Counted from the first letter of the stretch, positions 25,678 to 35,502 are shown. The stretch is 64,000 nucleotides of DNA from Chloroflexota bacterium (GCA_012270555.1 JAAXIC010000006.1:1-64000), one strand, 5' to 3'. The notes: generated by a model from the sequence alone, not told the origin. A program made the numbers and translations.

Positions 25678-26841
25678 ATGGCAAGCAAGCAACTCACCGT
25701 TCACGCAGGTAATCACGACCGCAATGAGTGCCCGGTCTGGGCCGCCGCTGACGGGCTGGATGCGGCGGCAAGCTATGTCGCGCGCGATGACACCACCGGC
25801 GACGAACTGCCCGCGCAGATTGTGCCGGGCTGCGAAGGCGCGCACCTCGTGTGGGTAGTGCCCGCCTTGGCCGCGGGCGCGTCGCGCACCTACACCGTGC
25901 GGGAAGGGTTTGGGCAAGGAGGCGTGACGGTAGCGGATGGCGAGCACGGCGTGGACGTGCACATGAACGGCGCGCTCTTCACCACCTACCGCTATGCCGT
26001 GCCGGTAGTAAAGCCGTATCTGTATCCCGTCATCGGCCCCACCGGCGAGGGCATGACCCGCAACTACCCCATGATCCCCGACGTGCCGGGCGAGAAGCAC
26101 GATCACCCGCACCACAAGTCGATCTACGTCTCCCACGGCGAGGTGAGCGGCGCGGATGTGTGGAGCGAGGTGGAGGGCCACGGCTACCAGCGGCACGTGG
26201 AATTCCTGCCGGCTTATGGCGGCAGCGGCGATCATGTCAGCGGCCCGGTGCTGGGCGCTATTCGCTCCACCAACAACTGGGTCGGGTCTGACGAGCAGAA
26301 GGTAGTAGAAGACGAGCGGCGGTTCACGTTCTACCCGTTGCCCTCCGGCGCAAGGCTGATTGACGTGGAGATCACCTTCCGCGCCACGGCGGGACCGGCG
26401 CACTTTGGCGATACGAAAGAGGGCGGCATCATCTCGCTGCGGGTCGCCACCAGCATGGACGCCTCGGACGACGGCCGCATGGAGAATGCCATTGGCGGCA
26501 TCGGCGAAGCGGAGTGCTGGGGCAAGCGGGCCCAATGGCTGGACTATACGGGGCCGGTGAAGGGCGAGACCGTCGGTTTCGCGGTCTACGACCACCCCTC
26601 TAGCTTCCGGCATCCGACGTACTGGCACGCCCGCAACTACGGGCTCTTTACCGCCAACCCCTTTGGCCTGCACGACTTCTACGCCAACCCGGGCGTGGAC
26701 GGCAGCCACGTACTACCCGAGGGGGGACTGCTGCGTTTCAAGTACCGCATCTACGTCCACGCTGGCGATACCGCCGCCGCCCAGGTCGCGCAACGGTACC
26801 ACGACTACATCACACCGCCGGAAGTCTCGGCGGCTGAGTAG
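25678..26841 (+). CDS. PmoA-family protein (DUF6807)
   Basis: A 387-residue protein of the so-called methane oxygenase PmoA family, which in heterotrophs sits among sugar-catabolism genes and is not a methane monooxygenase subunit. Landmarks are GMTRNYPMIPDVPGEKHDHPHHKSIYVSHGEV split across residues ~125-160, FGDTKEGGIISLRVA near 245 and FTANPFGLHDFYANPG near 325. The fold is probably a galactose-mutarotase-like beta sandwich. There is no signal peptide. GAAGG precedes the ATG. It lies 156 bp before a sugar-type ABC binding protein, which suggests a carbohydrate role. Confidence 0.82.
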   Translation: MASKQLTVHAGNHDRNECPVWAAADGLDAAASYVARDDTTGDELPAQIVPGCEGAHLVWVVPALAAGASRTYTVREGFGQGGVTVADGEHGVDVHMNGALFTTYRYAVPVVKPYLYPVIGPTGEGMTRNYPMIPDVPGEKHDHPHHKSIYVSHGEVSGADVWSEVEGHGYQRHVEFLPAYGGSGDHVSGPVLGAIRSTNNWVGSDEQKVVEDERRFTFYPLPSGARLIDVEITFRATAGPAHFGDTKEGGIISLRVATSMDASDDGRMENAIGGIGEAECWGKRAQWLDYTGPVKGETVGFAVYDHPSSFRHPTYWHARNYGLFTANPFGLHDFYANPGVDGSHVLPEGGLLRFKYRIYVHAGDTAAAQVAQRYHDYITPPEVSAAE

Positions 26842-26917
26842 GCCGCGGCTGGAATTGCCTGAAGGCGGCTGGAAATCAGTCGGTGAAACAGCAGTTTTTG
26901 TTGCTTGCGCACGCAAT

Positions 26918-26947
26918 TTGACACGATATTGTGCGTTGATGCAGAAT
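26918..26947 (+). promoter_or_regulatory. Promoter upstream of ABC binding protein
   Basis: TTGACA at 26918-26923, an 18-bp spacer and CAGAAT at 26942-26947 make a plausible sigma-70 promoter about 50 bp before the start at 26998. Confidence 0.5.
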
Positions 26948-26997
26948 TTTAATTTGGTGACGTGTTCTAGTACTAGAGCAGAAAGAAGGAGATGTGG

Positions 26998-28410
26998 ATG
27001 AATACGAGCACCGTGGGAAGTAGCATCACCCGCAGAACGATGCTTGGCGGTTTTGCCGTCGGAGCCGGAGCCGTGCTCGCCGCAGCGTGCGGTGGCGCGA
27101 CCGGAACCATGATGGAAGAGGAAAAGCCGGCAGAACAGATGGAGGAGAAGCAGGCCGAAGAAGCGCCCGCCGCGCCCGAACCGGTCAACATTCTCTATCT
27201 CACATATACGCGTCCGGCCCGCAACGAGGCCGAGCAGGCGCTCTATGGCGGCTTTCAGGAAGCCAATCCCGGCATCACCCTGGACATCAAGATCGTGGAT
27301 GGCGGCGGCACCGGCGTGCGCCAGAACATTCCGATTCTCTTCGCCGCCGGCACGCCCGTGGGCCTCTTCGAGAACACCTGGGGCACCTGGCTGCAATTCG
27401 TCGATGGCGACCTGATCGCTCCGCTGACCCCGCTGATGAGCCGCGACGGGATCAATCCCTACGAGACGTTCATCGCCGAGGGCGTGGACTTCGTCTCGAA
27501 CCAGGGCGTGACCTGGGGCTTCCCCGCCAGCATGTCCGTGGACACGTGGGCCTACAATAAGAACATCTTCGACGAGGCAGGCGTGCCGTATCCGCCGTCC
27601 GACCCGGCCGACGAGAGTTGGACGATGGAAGCGTACATCGACGCCATGGAGAAGCTGACCAAGGGCACCGAGCAGTTCGGTATGCGCCGCGGGTACACCG
27701 GTTTCAACACCTTTGGCATCGGTGACGGCACCTTCTTCGGCGGTCTGGCCTGGGACGCCGAGAATAACAAGGCGACCATGAACAACGATCACTACGTCCA
27801 GGGCATCAACTTCTGGATCGACATCGTGGACAAGTTCCGCGTGATGCCGACGGGCGATGAGCATGCCGCGATCGTTGGTGGCAGGAGCGGTCACCCGTTC
27901 TTCACCACCGGCGCTTTTGGCATCTCCGTGATGTTCGTGGTACCGCCGGAAGCCAAAGAAGCGGCGTTCGACTGGGGTATTGGTGCGCTGGCGTACACCG
28001 GCGAGCCGCCGAACCACTCCGGCCGCCACTACACGCACGCGGTCTTCGCGGGCAACACCGATCACATCGACCAGACGTGGGAAGTGATGAAGTGGTTCTT
28101 GGAGGGCGACAACGGTCTCACCTATCTTGAGGTGACCGGCCACGTGGTAACGCCCATGCTGCACCTCTTCGATCAGGCCAAGTCGCACTGGGAAGCCAAG
28201 TACGACGGCCAGGTTGACGGCACCACCTACTTCCTCGAGGCCCAGCACACGCCGCAGTCCGGTCACGGTATGTTGAAGTACTCCAACTTCTACGACATCC
28301 GCGACATCCTGCAGCCGATCTACAACAGCGTGCGCGCACGCGAGGCCTCGATTGAGGAATTCCTGCCCTTCGCCGAGACTACGATCAACGAGCAACTCAA
28401 GGTCGAGTAG
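26998..28410 (+). CDS. ABC sugar transporter substrate-binding lipoprotein
   Basis: A 470-residue family 1 solute-binding protein. The N-terminus carries a Tat-like motif (TRRTML) and a lipobox (VLAAAC), so it is probably exported by Tat and anchored as a lipoprotein. A Glu/Ala/Pro-rich linker follows (about residues 38-62), then the binding fold (FQEANPGITLDIKIVDGG, PILFAAGTPVGLFENTW, WGFPASMSVDTWAYNKNIFDEAGVP). AAGGAG lies six bases before the ATG at 26998; the ATG at 26992 is too close to that site. No permease or ATPase genes adjoin it, so it must rely on components elsewhere. Confidence 0.9.
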   Translation: MNTSTVGSSITRRTMLGGFAVGAGAVLAAACGGATGTMMEEEKPAEQMEEKQAEEAPAAPEPVNILYLTYTRPARNEAEQALYGGFQEANPGITLDIKIVDGGGTGVRQNIPILFAAGTPVGLFENTWGTWLQFVDGDLIAPLTPLMSRDGINPYETFIAEGVDFVSNQGVTWGFPASMSVDTWAYNKNIFDEAGVPYPPSDPADESWTMEAYIDAMEKLTKGTEQFGMRRGYTGFNTFGIGDGTFFGGLAWDAENNKATMNNDHYVQGINFWIDIVDKFRVMPTGDEHAAIVGGRSGHPFFTTGAFGISVMFVVPPEAKEAAFDWGIGALAYTGEPPNHSGRHYTHAVFAGNTDHIDQTWEVMKWFLEGDNGLTYLEVTGHVVTPMLHLFDQAKSHWEAKYDGQVDGTTYFLEAQHTPQSGHGMLKYSNFYDIRDILQPIYNSVRAREASIEEFLPFAETTINEQLKVE

Positions 28411-28468
28411 GACAGGGACCGGCAACCAAACACTCGCAATCACGAGCGTTTGGTGGAGATCGACAAAG

Positions 28469-28499
28469 AAGGAGGGTCACCCAATGGGTGACCCTCCTT
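28469..28499. terminator. Strong intrinsic terminator
   Basis: A perfect 15-bp inverted repeat (AAGGAGGGTCACCCA and its complement) around one base, followed by TTT, lies 58 bp after the ABC binding protein gene. Its AAGG/CCTT ends could also act on the other strand. Confidence 0.75.
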
Positions 28500-28602
28500 T
28501 GGCTTCTTCCGGTGGATTTCTGCGCGCCCTGGCTGGCGCTCTACTCCCACCCCACCGTTGCTCCTTCTTGATTGTCTTCATCTGCACATGTGATGCTACG
28601 TT

Positions 28603-28875
28603 GTGGTACTAAAGCTGTATACGAGAAGGAAGCATCAGCGTACGCTAGAACGAGTTTTCGCAGGGACTACACCATCCGACATCAGGTGGGCAGACAGCGA
28701 GAGTATGTTAGAGGCGGTGGGTGTGGAGGTCTCAAAGGGGTCAGGGTCGCGGGTGCGCCTAGTTGCTACGGACAGGGTGATGGTTGTTCATCGCCCACAC
28801 CCGCAGCCAGAGACAGGAAAAGCAACCGTAAGGGATGTTGCCGCGTTTCTTGCGTCTGTAGGAGTTGAGCCATGA
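28603..28875 (+). CDS. hicA: HicA-type toxin (mRNA interferase)
   Basis: A 90-residue protein of the longer HicA subgroup. HicA cleaves mRNA in a ribosome-independent way through a double-stranded-RNA-binding-like fold. LYTRRKHQRTLERVFAG, DIRWADSESMLEAVGVEV, GSGSRVRL and HRPHPQPETGKATVRDVAAFL match the subgroup; the catalytic histidine is probably in VVHRPHP. The GTG start at 28603 has no clear ribosome-binding site. The stop overlaps the hicB start by four bases (ATGA), the usual hicAB arrangement. Confidence 0.85.
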   Translation: MVLKLYTRRKHQRTLERVFAGTTPSDIRWADSESMLEAVGVEVSKGSGSRVRLVATDRVMVVHRPHPQPETGKATVRDVAAFLASVGVEP

Positions 28876-29207
28876 TGGAGTACAAGGGCTACGTTGCCAC
28901 GGTCGAATTCGATGACTCTGTCGGCTTGCTACACGGCAGAGTTGTGAATAGCGGCGACTATCCCATCGCTACCTTCGAGGCAACCGACGTGGCAGGGCTG
29001 CGTGCCGAGTTCCGCCTATCCGTGGACGAATACCTTAGTGCGTGTAAAGAAGCTGGAATCGAGCCCCGGCCGCCGTTCTCCGGCAAGCTCAATCTACGGC
29101 TCGGATCGGACCTGCATCGGCGCATGGCGGTCTCAGCGCTACAGAGCGGCATGAGCATTAACGAGTGGATCAAGCACGTGCTTGAAGAGAGCTTACAGAG
29201 TGCGTGA
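28872..29207 (+). CDS. hicB: HicB-type antitoxin
   Basis: A 111-residue antitoxin. The N-terminal YKGYVATVEFDDSVGLLHGRVVNSGD and FRLSVDEYLSACKEAGIEPRPPFSGKLNLRL form the partial RNase H-like HicB domain. The C-terminal LHRRMAVSALQSGMSINEWIKHVLEESL is a ribbon-helix-helix DNA-binding segment that would autoregulate the operon. It is translationally coupled to hicA by an ATGA overlap. Confidence 0.88.
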   Translation: MMEYKGYVATVEFDDSVGLLHGRVVNSGDYPIATFEATDVAGLRAEFRLSVDEYLSACKEAGIEPRPPFSGKLNLRLGSDLHRRMAVSALQSGMSINEWIKHVLEESLQSA

Positions 29208-29333
29208 ATACGCGAACTGCATGCTGAGCCGCGCGTAGGCATTGTGCCAACAGGGGGCTGAGAGGATCTCAATGTCGGCGGACGCATAGCGCCTCTCAGA
29301 GGGTACCGGAGAGATAGGCACGCGAGGGTGCGG

Positions 29334-29837
29334 TTACGCAGCGTGCACCGGTTGGCGGTTCCTGCATCTCTCGAGCGACCAAGCTGCTCTGCGACGAACT
29401 TCTGCGTCTTCGTCCAAGGTAAGGGTCTTAAGCGCAGTGATTGTTCTTTCGTCCCACGTTGGCAGGATAGCGAGAGTCGTTGTTGCCTTTCTTCTCACGC
29501 GAATGCTCGTATCTTCCGTCGCCCGCTTGATTACGAGACCTATCGCGTCGACGTCTAACGGGACAGATTTACACTCGTCACAGATGAGAGAATGAAGGGC
29601 GTGACGACGAACATCGGCTATCGGATCCTCAAGTGCCTCGGCGAGCGGCGCGACACACCGTTCGTCCGCAACGTGATCCATGAGCTCCGCGCAGTTCTTC
29701 CGGACTTGCCGGTTTTCGTGCTTCAGGCCGGAAATCAGAATCGGAACCACGTCCTCGTTCGACTGCATGAGCGATTTGCGCGCCTTTCTGCGCGTGGCGT
29801 AGTCGGGCGCACCTAGTTTGCAGAGAATATCATCCAC
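29334..29837 (-). CDS. HEAT-repeat protein
   Basis: A 167-residue alpha-solenoid protein. Repeated units such as DVVPILISGLKHENRQVRKNCAELMDHV, RCVAPLAEALEDPIADVRRHALHSL and ITALKTLTLDEDAEVRRRAAWSLERC give about four HEAT/PBS-lyase-like repeats. The start is GTG 29837, six bases after AAAGGAGG; earlier frames lack a site. It lies 59 bp downstream of rplT on the same strand and may be co-transcribed with it. It is probably a protein-interaction scaffold. Confidence 0.75.
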   Translation of the reverse strand: MDDILCKLGAPDYATRRKARKSLMQSNEDVVPILISGLKHENRQVRKNCAELMDHVADERCVAPLAEALEDPIADVRRHALHSLICDECKSVPLDVDAIGLVIKRATEDTSIRVRRKATTTLAILPTWDERTITALKTLTLDEDAEVRRRAAWSLERCRNRQPVHAA

Positions 29838-29896
29838 CGGGATCCTCCTTTGCAGCCCAATTGAAAACAACTGAGAATCTTCAATTATCCAGGCGG

Positions 29897-30262
29897 TTAG
29901 GAAGCGGCCGGCTGGGCGCCTTTGGCCACGTTGGCGAGTTCGGCGAAGGCCGCGCTGTCTTCCACGGCGAGTTGCGCCAGCATCTTGCGGTCCAGGGTGA
30001 CGTTGGCCTCGCGGAGGCCGTGCATGAAGGCGCTGTAGGAGAGGCCGTTTTGACGCGCGGCGGCGTTGATGCGCACGATCCAGAGGCGGCGCATCTCGCG
30101 CTTGCGGGTGCGGCGGTGGCGGTAGGCAAAGGCCATGCCGCGCATCACGGCTTCGTGGGCACTCTTATAGAGACGGGAGCGGCCGCCCCAGTAGCCTGAG
30201 GCTCGCTTAAGCACTTTCTTGTGGCGTTTGTGGGAGGTGACGCCGCGTTTTACTCGAGGCAT
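29897..30262 (-). CDS. rplT: 50S ribosomal protein L20
   Basis: A 121-residue L20, an early-assembly 23S rRNA binder. [26 protein letters not shown] is the typical basic N-terminal tail, followed by [42 protein letters not shown] and LNLR-equivalent C-terminal helices. It is downstream of rpmI, as usual, but separated by an unusually long 319-bp gap. Confidence 0.97.
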   Translation of the reverse strand: MPRVKRGVTSHKRHKKVLKRASGYWGGRSRLYKSAHEAVMRGMAFAYRHRRTRKREMRRLWIVRINAAARQNGLSYSAFMHGLREANVTLDRKMLAQLAVEDSAAFAELANVAKGAQPAAS

Positions 30263-30581
30263 GGTCTCTCTACTCTTTGGTGTTTGCTACGCTTTTTCTT
30301 AACTCTCGCGGACTTTAGTGTGAACGGCGGGGGACAAGCCCCCGCGCTACGGCCCGGCATCCGTAATTATCATGAAAATAGCACGACGGACTCCGTCATT
30401 CCCGCGAAAGCGGGAATCCATCTTCTCTTTGCCCCTGAAGTTTGTTACCTGTCTTTCCGTAATTTGGCGGGGGCTTGTCCCCCGCGCTACTGTCCGTCGT
30501 TGCTTTGCGGTCTCGTTTCAGGTGTATTCTCCTGCCCGTTCATCCTTCGACAGGCTCAGGACGAACGGCGGCGATTGGCAC
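30263..30581. repeat. Repeat-filled gap inside the rpmI-rplT unit
   Basis: The gap holds family C repeats at 30327-30350 and, with inverted core, 30467-30490; a family D hairpin at 30394-30420 (GTCATTCCCGCGAAAGCGGG); and a TTCGACAGGCTCAGGACGAAC copy near 30546-30566. No gene is visible. Confidence 0.8.
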
Positions 30582-30788
30582 TTACTTGATCCCCGCGCCG
30601 GGGAGGAGGCTCTTCACGCGCTTGCGTTCGCCGTCGGGGGCCTCGAAATACTGCGTGGCCATACGCAGCGTGCGCGGCTGCTTCTTACGGCGCAAGTGGT
30701 TCATGCTCCCTTTCGGCCGCATCAGCTTGCCGGTGCCGCTCACCTTGAAGCGCTTGCGCGTGCTCTTGTGTGTCTTCATCTTAGGCAC
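30582..30788 (-). CDS. rpmI: 50S ribosomal protein L35
   Basis: A 68-residue L35 (KMKTHKSTRKRFKVSGTGKL, NHLRRKKQPRTLR, C-terminal LLPGAGIK). The start is placed at GTG 30788 because this gives the canonical MPKMKTHKS N-terminus, with GAGAGG upstream; ATG 30779 would lose three conserved residues. infC, normally immediately upstream in bacteria, is absent: the divergent uvrB follows instead. Confidence 0.95.
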   Translation of the reverse strand: MPKMKTHKSTRKRFKVSGTGKLMRPKGSMNHLRRKKQPRTLRMATQYFEAPDGERKRVKSLLPGAGIK

Positions 30789-30927
30789 GAATCTATCACC
30801 TCTCTTCATTGAGGAATCGAAGGCTATGGTATCATACACCGAGTAGTGGGCACAACCGCCTGTCGCCCCAAGCGCGCTCTGCGCTTCACCTCCGTCGTTA
30901 CTCACATGCTGCTTTGGGAGAGAGTCT

Positions 30928-32919
30928 GTGCCGCCGTTTCAAATGGTCACAGAGTTGGAGCCACGGGGCGATCAGCCGGAAGCTATCGGCCAATTGATCG
31001 ACGGCTGCCACGAATCTTATCCCTTCCAAACGCTCCTCGGCGTGACCGGTTCCGGCAAGACGCTCACTATGGCGCGGGTCATCCAAGCCATTCAGAAGCC
31101 TGCGCTCGTGCTGGCCCCCAATAAGACCCTGGCCGCGCAGCTCTTTTCCGAGTTTCGCGATTTCTTTCCCGAGAACGCGGTCGAGTACTTCGTCTCTTAC
31201 TACGATTACTACCAGCCCGAGGCCTACCTTCCGCGCACGGACACGTACATTGAGAAAGACTCAGATGTCAATGAAGAGGTGGAAAAACTCCGGCTCTCGG
31301 CGACGCGCTCTCTGCTGGAGCGGCCCGATGTCGTCATCGTCGCTAGCGTCTCGTGCATCTACGGCATGGGCTCGCCCCACGACTACGGCCAGGTGGTCGT
31401 CGCGCTGAAGGTCGGTGAACAGTACCGCCGCCAGAATGTCTTGCGCCACTTAAACGACATTCAATATGAGCGTAACAATGTGGACTTCCAGCGAGGCACG
31501 TACCGGGTAAAGGGCGATGTGCTCGACATCTTTCCGGCGTATGGCGACACCGCAATCCGCATTGATTTCTTTGGCGACGAAGTAGACCGCATCATCGAGA
31601 TCGATCCGCTGACCGGCGAGATTCTCGACCAGCGGCAAGCCATCAACATCTACCCGGCGAGCCACTTCGTCACGCCGGTGGAGCGCATCGAAGCGGCCAT
31701 CAAGAGCATCGAGGCGGAACTCGACGAGCACGTCGCCATGTTGCAACGCGAGGGGAAACTGCTTGAAACCCAGCGCTTGCTCCAACGCACCCGCTTCGAT
31801 CTGGAAATGCTGCGGGAGACCGGCCACTGCAAGGGCATCGAGAACTACAGCCGCCACCTCGATGGTCGCAGCGCGGGCGACCCCTCGTGGACGCTGCTCG
31901 ACTACTTCCCCAAGGACTTCCTGATGTTCATCGATGAGTCCCACGTGGCCGTGCCGCAACTGCGCGGCATGTACGCCGGGGACCGCTCGCGCAAACAGGT
32001 GCTGGTGGACTACGGCTTTCGCCTGCCGAGCGCGTTGGACAACCGGCCGCTCATGTTTCAAGAGCTCGAACAGCGGCTCAACCAGGTGATCTTCGTGTCC
32101 GCCACGCCGAGCATGTACGAGCGCGAACGGAGCAGCCAGGTAGTGGAGCAGATTATTCGTCCCACGGGCTTGGTAGACCCCTCCATCGAGATTCAGCCCA
32201 CCGCCGGACAGATAGACCATCTTGTCAACCAGATCCGCCAGCGGGTAGCAGAGCATGAACGCGTGCTGGTGACGACGCTGACGAAGCGCATGGCGGAGCA
32301 ACTGGCTGACTACCTCAACGAAATCGGCATCAAGGTGCACTATCTCCACTCGGAGATCGATACCCTGGAGCGCGTGGAGATCCTGCGCGACCTGCGCCTG
32401 GGCGTCTACGACGTGGTGGTCGGCATCAACCTGCTGCGCGAGGGTCTGGACCTGCCGGAAGTCTCACTGGTTGCGATCCTCGACGCCGACAAAGAAGGGT
32501 ACCTACGCAGCGAGACCTCGCTGGTGCAGACCATCGGCCGCGCCGCGCGCCACATTCACGGCCACGTGGTCCTCTACGCCGACAACGTCACCGATTCCAT
32601 GCGCCGCGCCATCGACGAGACCTACCGCCGCCGCGACAAGCAACTCGCCTTCAACGACCAGCACGGCATCAAGCCGGAGAGCATCAATAAGGCGATCCGC
32701 GACATTACGGACACCATTCGCGCCGTGGCGGAAGAGGAGTCCAGCTACCAGGCGGAACACAAGCCGCTCTCGGCCAAGGAGGCGCTGAAGCTCATCAAGG
32801 AGCTTGAGAAGCAGATGCGCAAGGCGGCGAAAGACCTGGACTTCGAACGCGCCGCGTTGCTCCGCGATCAGATTCGCGAAATCCGCGCCGGCCAGCAGGA
32901 AGTCGTGGTCGTCGAGTAG
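30928..32919 (+). CDS. uvrB: Excinuclease ABC subunit B
   Basis: A 663-residue UvrB, the damage-verifying helicase-like subunit of nucleotide excision repair. Walker A GVTGSGKT lies at 38-45, the beta-hairpin [13 protein letters not shown] near 90, and [11 protein letters not shown] is Walker [30 protein letters not shown] and QTIGRAARH are the later helicase motifs. The C-terminal UVR motif ([24 protein letters not shown]) contacts UvrC. The start is GTG at 30928 after GGGAG. Confidence 0.98.
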   Translation: MPPFQMVTELEPRGDQPEAIGQLIDGCHESYPFQTLLGVTGSGKTLTMARVIQAIQKPALVLAPNKTLAAQLFSEFRDFFPENAVEYFVSYYDYYQPEAYLPRTDTYIEKDSDVNEEVEKLRLSATRSLLERPDVVIVASVSCIYGMGSPHDYGQVVVALKVGEQYRRQNVLRHLNDIQYERNNVDFQRGTYRVKGDVLDIFPAYGDTAIRIDFFGDEVDRIIEIDPLTGEILDQRQAINIYPASHFVTPVERIEAAIKSIEAELDEHVAMLQREGKLLETQRLLQRTRFDLEMLRETGHCKGIENYSRHLDGRSAGDPSWTLLDYFPKDFLMFIDESHVAVPQLRGMYAGDRSRKQVLVDYGFRLPSALDNRPLMFQELEQRLNQVIFVSATPSMYERERSSQVVEQIIRPTGLVDPSIEIQPTAGQIDHLVNQIRQRVAEHERVLVTTLTKRMAEQLADYLNEIGIKVHYLHSEIDTLERVEILRDLRLGVYDVVVGINLLREGLDLPEVSLVAILDADKEGYLRSETSLVQTIGRAARHIHGHVVLYADNVTDSMRRAIDETYRRRDKQLAFNDQHGIKPESINKAIRDITDTIRAVAEEESSYQAEHKPLSAKEALKLIKELEKQMRKAAKDLDFERAALLRDQIREIRAGQQEVVVVE

Positions 32920-33462
32920 GGAAACAGTCTCACGCAACCGAGTTCGTGAGATGAAGGTAGGGAGACGAGGCAGTACGCTAAGCGCACGTTCTTCTAAAGT
33001 GAGGTGCCGGTGGCGCTTTCTCGCTGCTTCAGCGGGCTCCTGAATTTTCTACCTACGCTTCTGTGAATGTGAGTTCTCTCCTCCCCAGCATCTGCGTGGA
33101 CTCTCATTTTGTGTCGCTTAGCACTCCCTCTCCCCTTTCGTCGCATCGATCCCCTTTTCCTCTCGTGCCGCTCGGCACCCACTCTCCCAAGAGTGGGAGA
33201 ATACACTTTCTATCTTTGCGTCGCGTAACGACTCCCTCTCCCACGCTTGGGAGAGGGTTGGGGTGAGGGTTGACCTGCACGCTTCAAAAGCGTCGGCGGT
33301 GAAGGGACACGATATATCGTGCCCCTACGAGACGGACGAACTGCGGCGGTACGACGCCAAATAGCAGACACTGAGCAAGTGGCGGGTAGGAAGATCTAAG
33401 CCACACTGCAGACAATGCAGTATCATCGCACTATTAGATCAAATAAAGACAGCGAGGCACGA
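32920..33462. other. Repeat-rich intergenic region
   Basis: No gene is seen in this 543-bp gap. It contains ACTCTCCC-AAGA-GTGGGAGA near 33182, the CCCTCTCCC...GGGAGAGGG unit with GGGGTGAGGG tail at 33234-33269, and a diverged family A palindrome at 33301-33328. Confidence 0.65.
33301..33328. repeat. 28-bp palindrome, family A, copy 3 (diverged)
   Basis: The right arm and core match the family A consensus; the left arm starts GAAGGGACAC, with two changes from GTAGGGGCAC. Confidence 0.8.
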
Positions 33463-34605
33463 ATGGGGGCAACTTTAATGAGCAATAAGATATTTGATGC
33501 GGAAGACATTGCGGCGGTAACGCGGGTGCTGGAGTCCGGCGTGCTCAGCGCCGGGCCGGAGGCGGCGGCGTTGGAGGAAGAGTTCGCGGCGGCGCTGGGG
33601 GCAGGCCATGCGATTTCCTGCAATGCGGCGATGGCAGGGCTGCACGCGGCGCTCTGGGCGGTAGGTGTCGGCGCCGGGGACGAGGTGGTGTGCGATCCCC
33701 TGGTGCTCTTTGGGGGACTGGCAGTGCTCTACACGGGGGCCATGCCCGTCTTCGCGGATGTGGATGAACAGACACACAACATGGACCCCACCTCGCTGGC
33801 TGAGCGCATCACGCCCCGCACGAAAGCCATCATCGTGACCCACCACTGGGGCGAACCGGCGGACATGGGAGGTATCCTGGCGGTCGCGGAGGCGCACAAA
33901 CTGCCGGTGGTCGAGGATTGCGCGCACGTACTCTTCGGCAAGTGGCAGGGGCGCAACGCGGGCACGCTCGGCTCCGTGGGCGTCTTCAGCTTCCAGTCGT
34001 CGAAACATCTGAGTACCGGCGACGGCGGCATCGCGGTCACGAACGATCCCTATCTTGCGGAACAGGTGCGCGCCATCGTTACGTTTGGCGCCGCGCCGAC
34101 GCGGCTGGCCCACAATTTCCGCATGACGGAAATGACCGCCGCCGTCGCGCGGGTGCAGTTGCGCCGCGCGCGCGGCTACGTGGCGGAAGATCGCGCCTCC
34201 GCCCAGCTTTATGCGCAAGCGGTGGAGGGCTGCGCCTGGCTGCGTCCACAGCAGGCGAGCGCGGACAGCGTCCACTCCTATCACCTGTGGGTGGCAGCCT
34301 TCGTGCCGCAACCGGGTGGGCCCTCGCTGGATGAGTTTAAAGAAGCCTGCGCCGCGGAAGAGGCCAACTTCAGTTTCGGGTATGTGGGCGTGCCGGCGTA
34401 CTTGCACCCGGTCTTCAGTCTTGGCGGGTCTTTCGGCGTGAGCCGCGACCCGCAGGCGCAGCCGCTGCCGTATCGGCGGGGGTGGTGTCCGGTGACAGAG
34501 TCCTTAATGCCGCGCCTGATGATCACGGGCGTCAGCGCACGTGATGGGGACTTTCACCGCCGTAATGCTGATGCGCTTGCGAGGGCTATCAGGCGATTCT
34601 CCTGA
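33463..34605 (+). CDS. DegT/DnrJ/EryC1-type PLP aminotransferase
   Basis: A 380-residue sugar aminotransferase-like protein. Landmarks are VTRVLESGVLSAGPEAAALEEEFAAALG, GAGDEVVCDPLVLFGG, MPVFADVDEQTHNMDP, IIVTHHWGEPADM, VVEDCAHVLFGKW and VFSFQSSKHLSTGDGGIAVTND, where the Lys after SS is the PLP Schiff base. These enzymes make amino sugars from nucleotide-linked keto sugars. No partner dehydratase lies beside it. ATG 33463 follows GAGG; ATG 33478 is a possible alternative. Confidence 0.88.
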   Translation: MGATLMSNKIFDAEDIAAVTRVLESGVLSAGPEAAALEEEFAAALGAGHAISCNAAMAGLHAALWAVGVGAGDEVVCDPLVLFGGLAVLYTGAMPVFADVDEQTHNMDPTSLAERITPRTKAIIVTHHWGEPADMGGILAVAEAHKLPVVEDCAHVLFGKWQGRNAGTLGSVGVFSFQSSKHLSTGDGGIAVTNDPYLAEQVRAIVTFGAAPTRLAHNFRMTEMTAAVARVQLRRARGYVAEDRASAQLYAQAVEGCAWLRPQQASADSVHSYHLWVAAFVPQPGGPSLDEFKEACAAEEANFSFGYVGVPAYLHPVFSLGGSFGVSRDPQAQPLPYRRGWCPVTESLMPRLMITGVSARDGDFHRRNADALARAIRRFS

Positions 34606-35094
34606 GACCAGTTTCTGCTCCTTGATGCTATCATCACCAGACAACTGACATGCAATAGCCATTCCGAGCGCAGCGTCGAACCTTGTTTGCAGAATCTAGA
34701 GCCTGTGTCCCGCAATTCTGCGAAATCTCACGCCTCCAGACCACCGCGAAATGGTGGCGAAGGGCTTGTTCCACCCGACTCGGGATTTGTGAGAGCAAGA
34801 GAAGATGGATTCCCGCTTGCGCGGGAATGACGGACTTCTATCGGGAGTTGGAATGCACACCCAAGGCTGCTGCAGGCGGTACATGACGGTGCCGACGGGA
34901 TATACTAAGGGCGGACGGTTTGCAGGGCAAGCTGGCAAGTCTTGGTTAGCCACTGGTCTGTTGTTCGCAGACAGCGGGTTTGTCAAATGCCATAAGCGTG
35001 CTCAGGTATGGCCTGCATTGGGAAGAGCGATAGTCCGTGCGTTCTCAAGGATGATGAGCGCGGACAATGCAGATAAAGAAAGGAATGATGCGCG
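34606..35094. other. Intergenic region with family D hairpin
   Basis: No gene is supported in this 489-bp gap. A hairpin repeat (TGGATTCCCGC and GCGGGAATGACGGA arms) lies at 34806-34834, and a degenerate CATTCCGAGCGCAGCGTCGAA repeat at 34660-34680. Confidence 0.6.
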
Positions 35095-35439
35095 ATGGCT
35101 TTATTCATGTCCCAGTTTTCCTACGATAAGGAAACCTGGAATCAACTGACAGAGAATCCGGAAGACCGGCGAGACGCCATTGAGCCGTTGCTGGAGAGCC
35201 TTGGTTGCCGCCTGGTCGCAGTGTATTACGCTTTTGGCGACTACGACGGGGTGGTGATTTTCGAAGCTCCCGATGGCGTCACGGCCGCAGCGGCGGTGAT
35301 CGCCGCGATCAAACCGGGACACGTCAGCTCCGTAAAGACCACGCGGCTGCTCACGGTAGATGAGATGCAGGATGCACTGGCCAAGACCAGAATCGTCGCC
35401 GAGCAAACGTCGTACGACCGCCCCGGCGGATCGGGCTAG
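35095..35439 (+). CDS. GYD-domain protein
   Basis: A 114-residue protein of the GYD family, a small alpha/beta-barrel fold of unknown role. LVAVYYAFGDYDGVVIFEAPDGVTAAA holds the family GxYD motif. Position 63 bp upstream of an aminotransferase class V gene on the same strand suggests co-transcription. Confidence 0.8.
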   Translation: MALFMSQFSYDKETWNQLTENPEDRRDAIEPLLESLGCRLVAVYYAFGDYDGVVIFEAPDGVTAAAAVIAAIKPGHVSSVKTTRLLTVDEMQDALAKTRIVAEQTSYDRPGGSG

Positions 35440-35502
35440 CCGCCGGAGGACAAGATTTCCGCAATCAAAGCCAGATGGTTAAGGAGCACTAGGGGAACAG
35501 GC

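Noticed and set aside
25678-26841. PmoA-family protein as evidence for methane oxidation
   Set aside because: The family name is historical; the sequence matches the DUF6807 type found with sugar genes, and no methane monooxygenase subunits are present.
26713-28443. Minus-strand open frame of 576 codons
   Set aside because: It is entirely antisense to the ABC binding protein and the end of the PmoA-like gene, both with strong family motifs.
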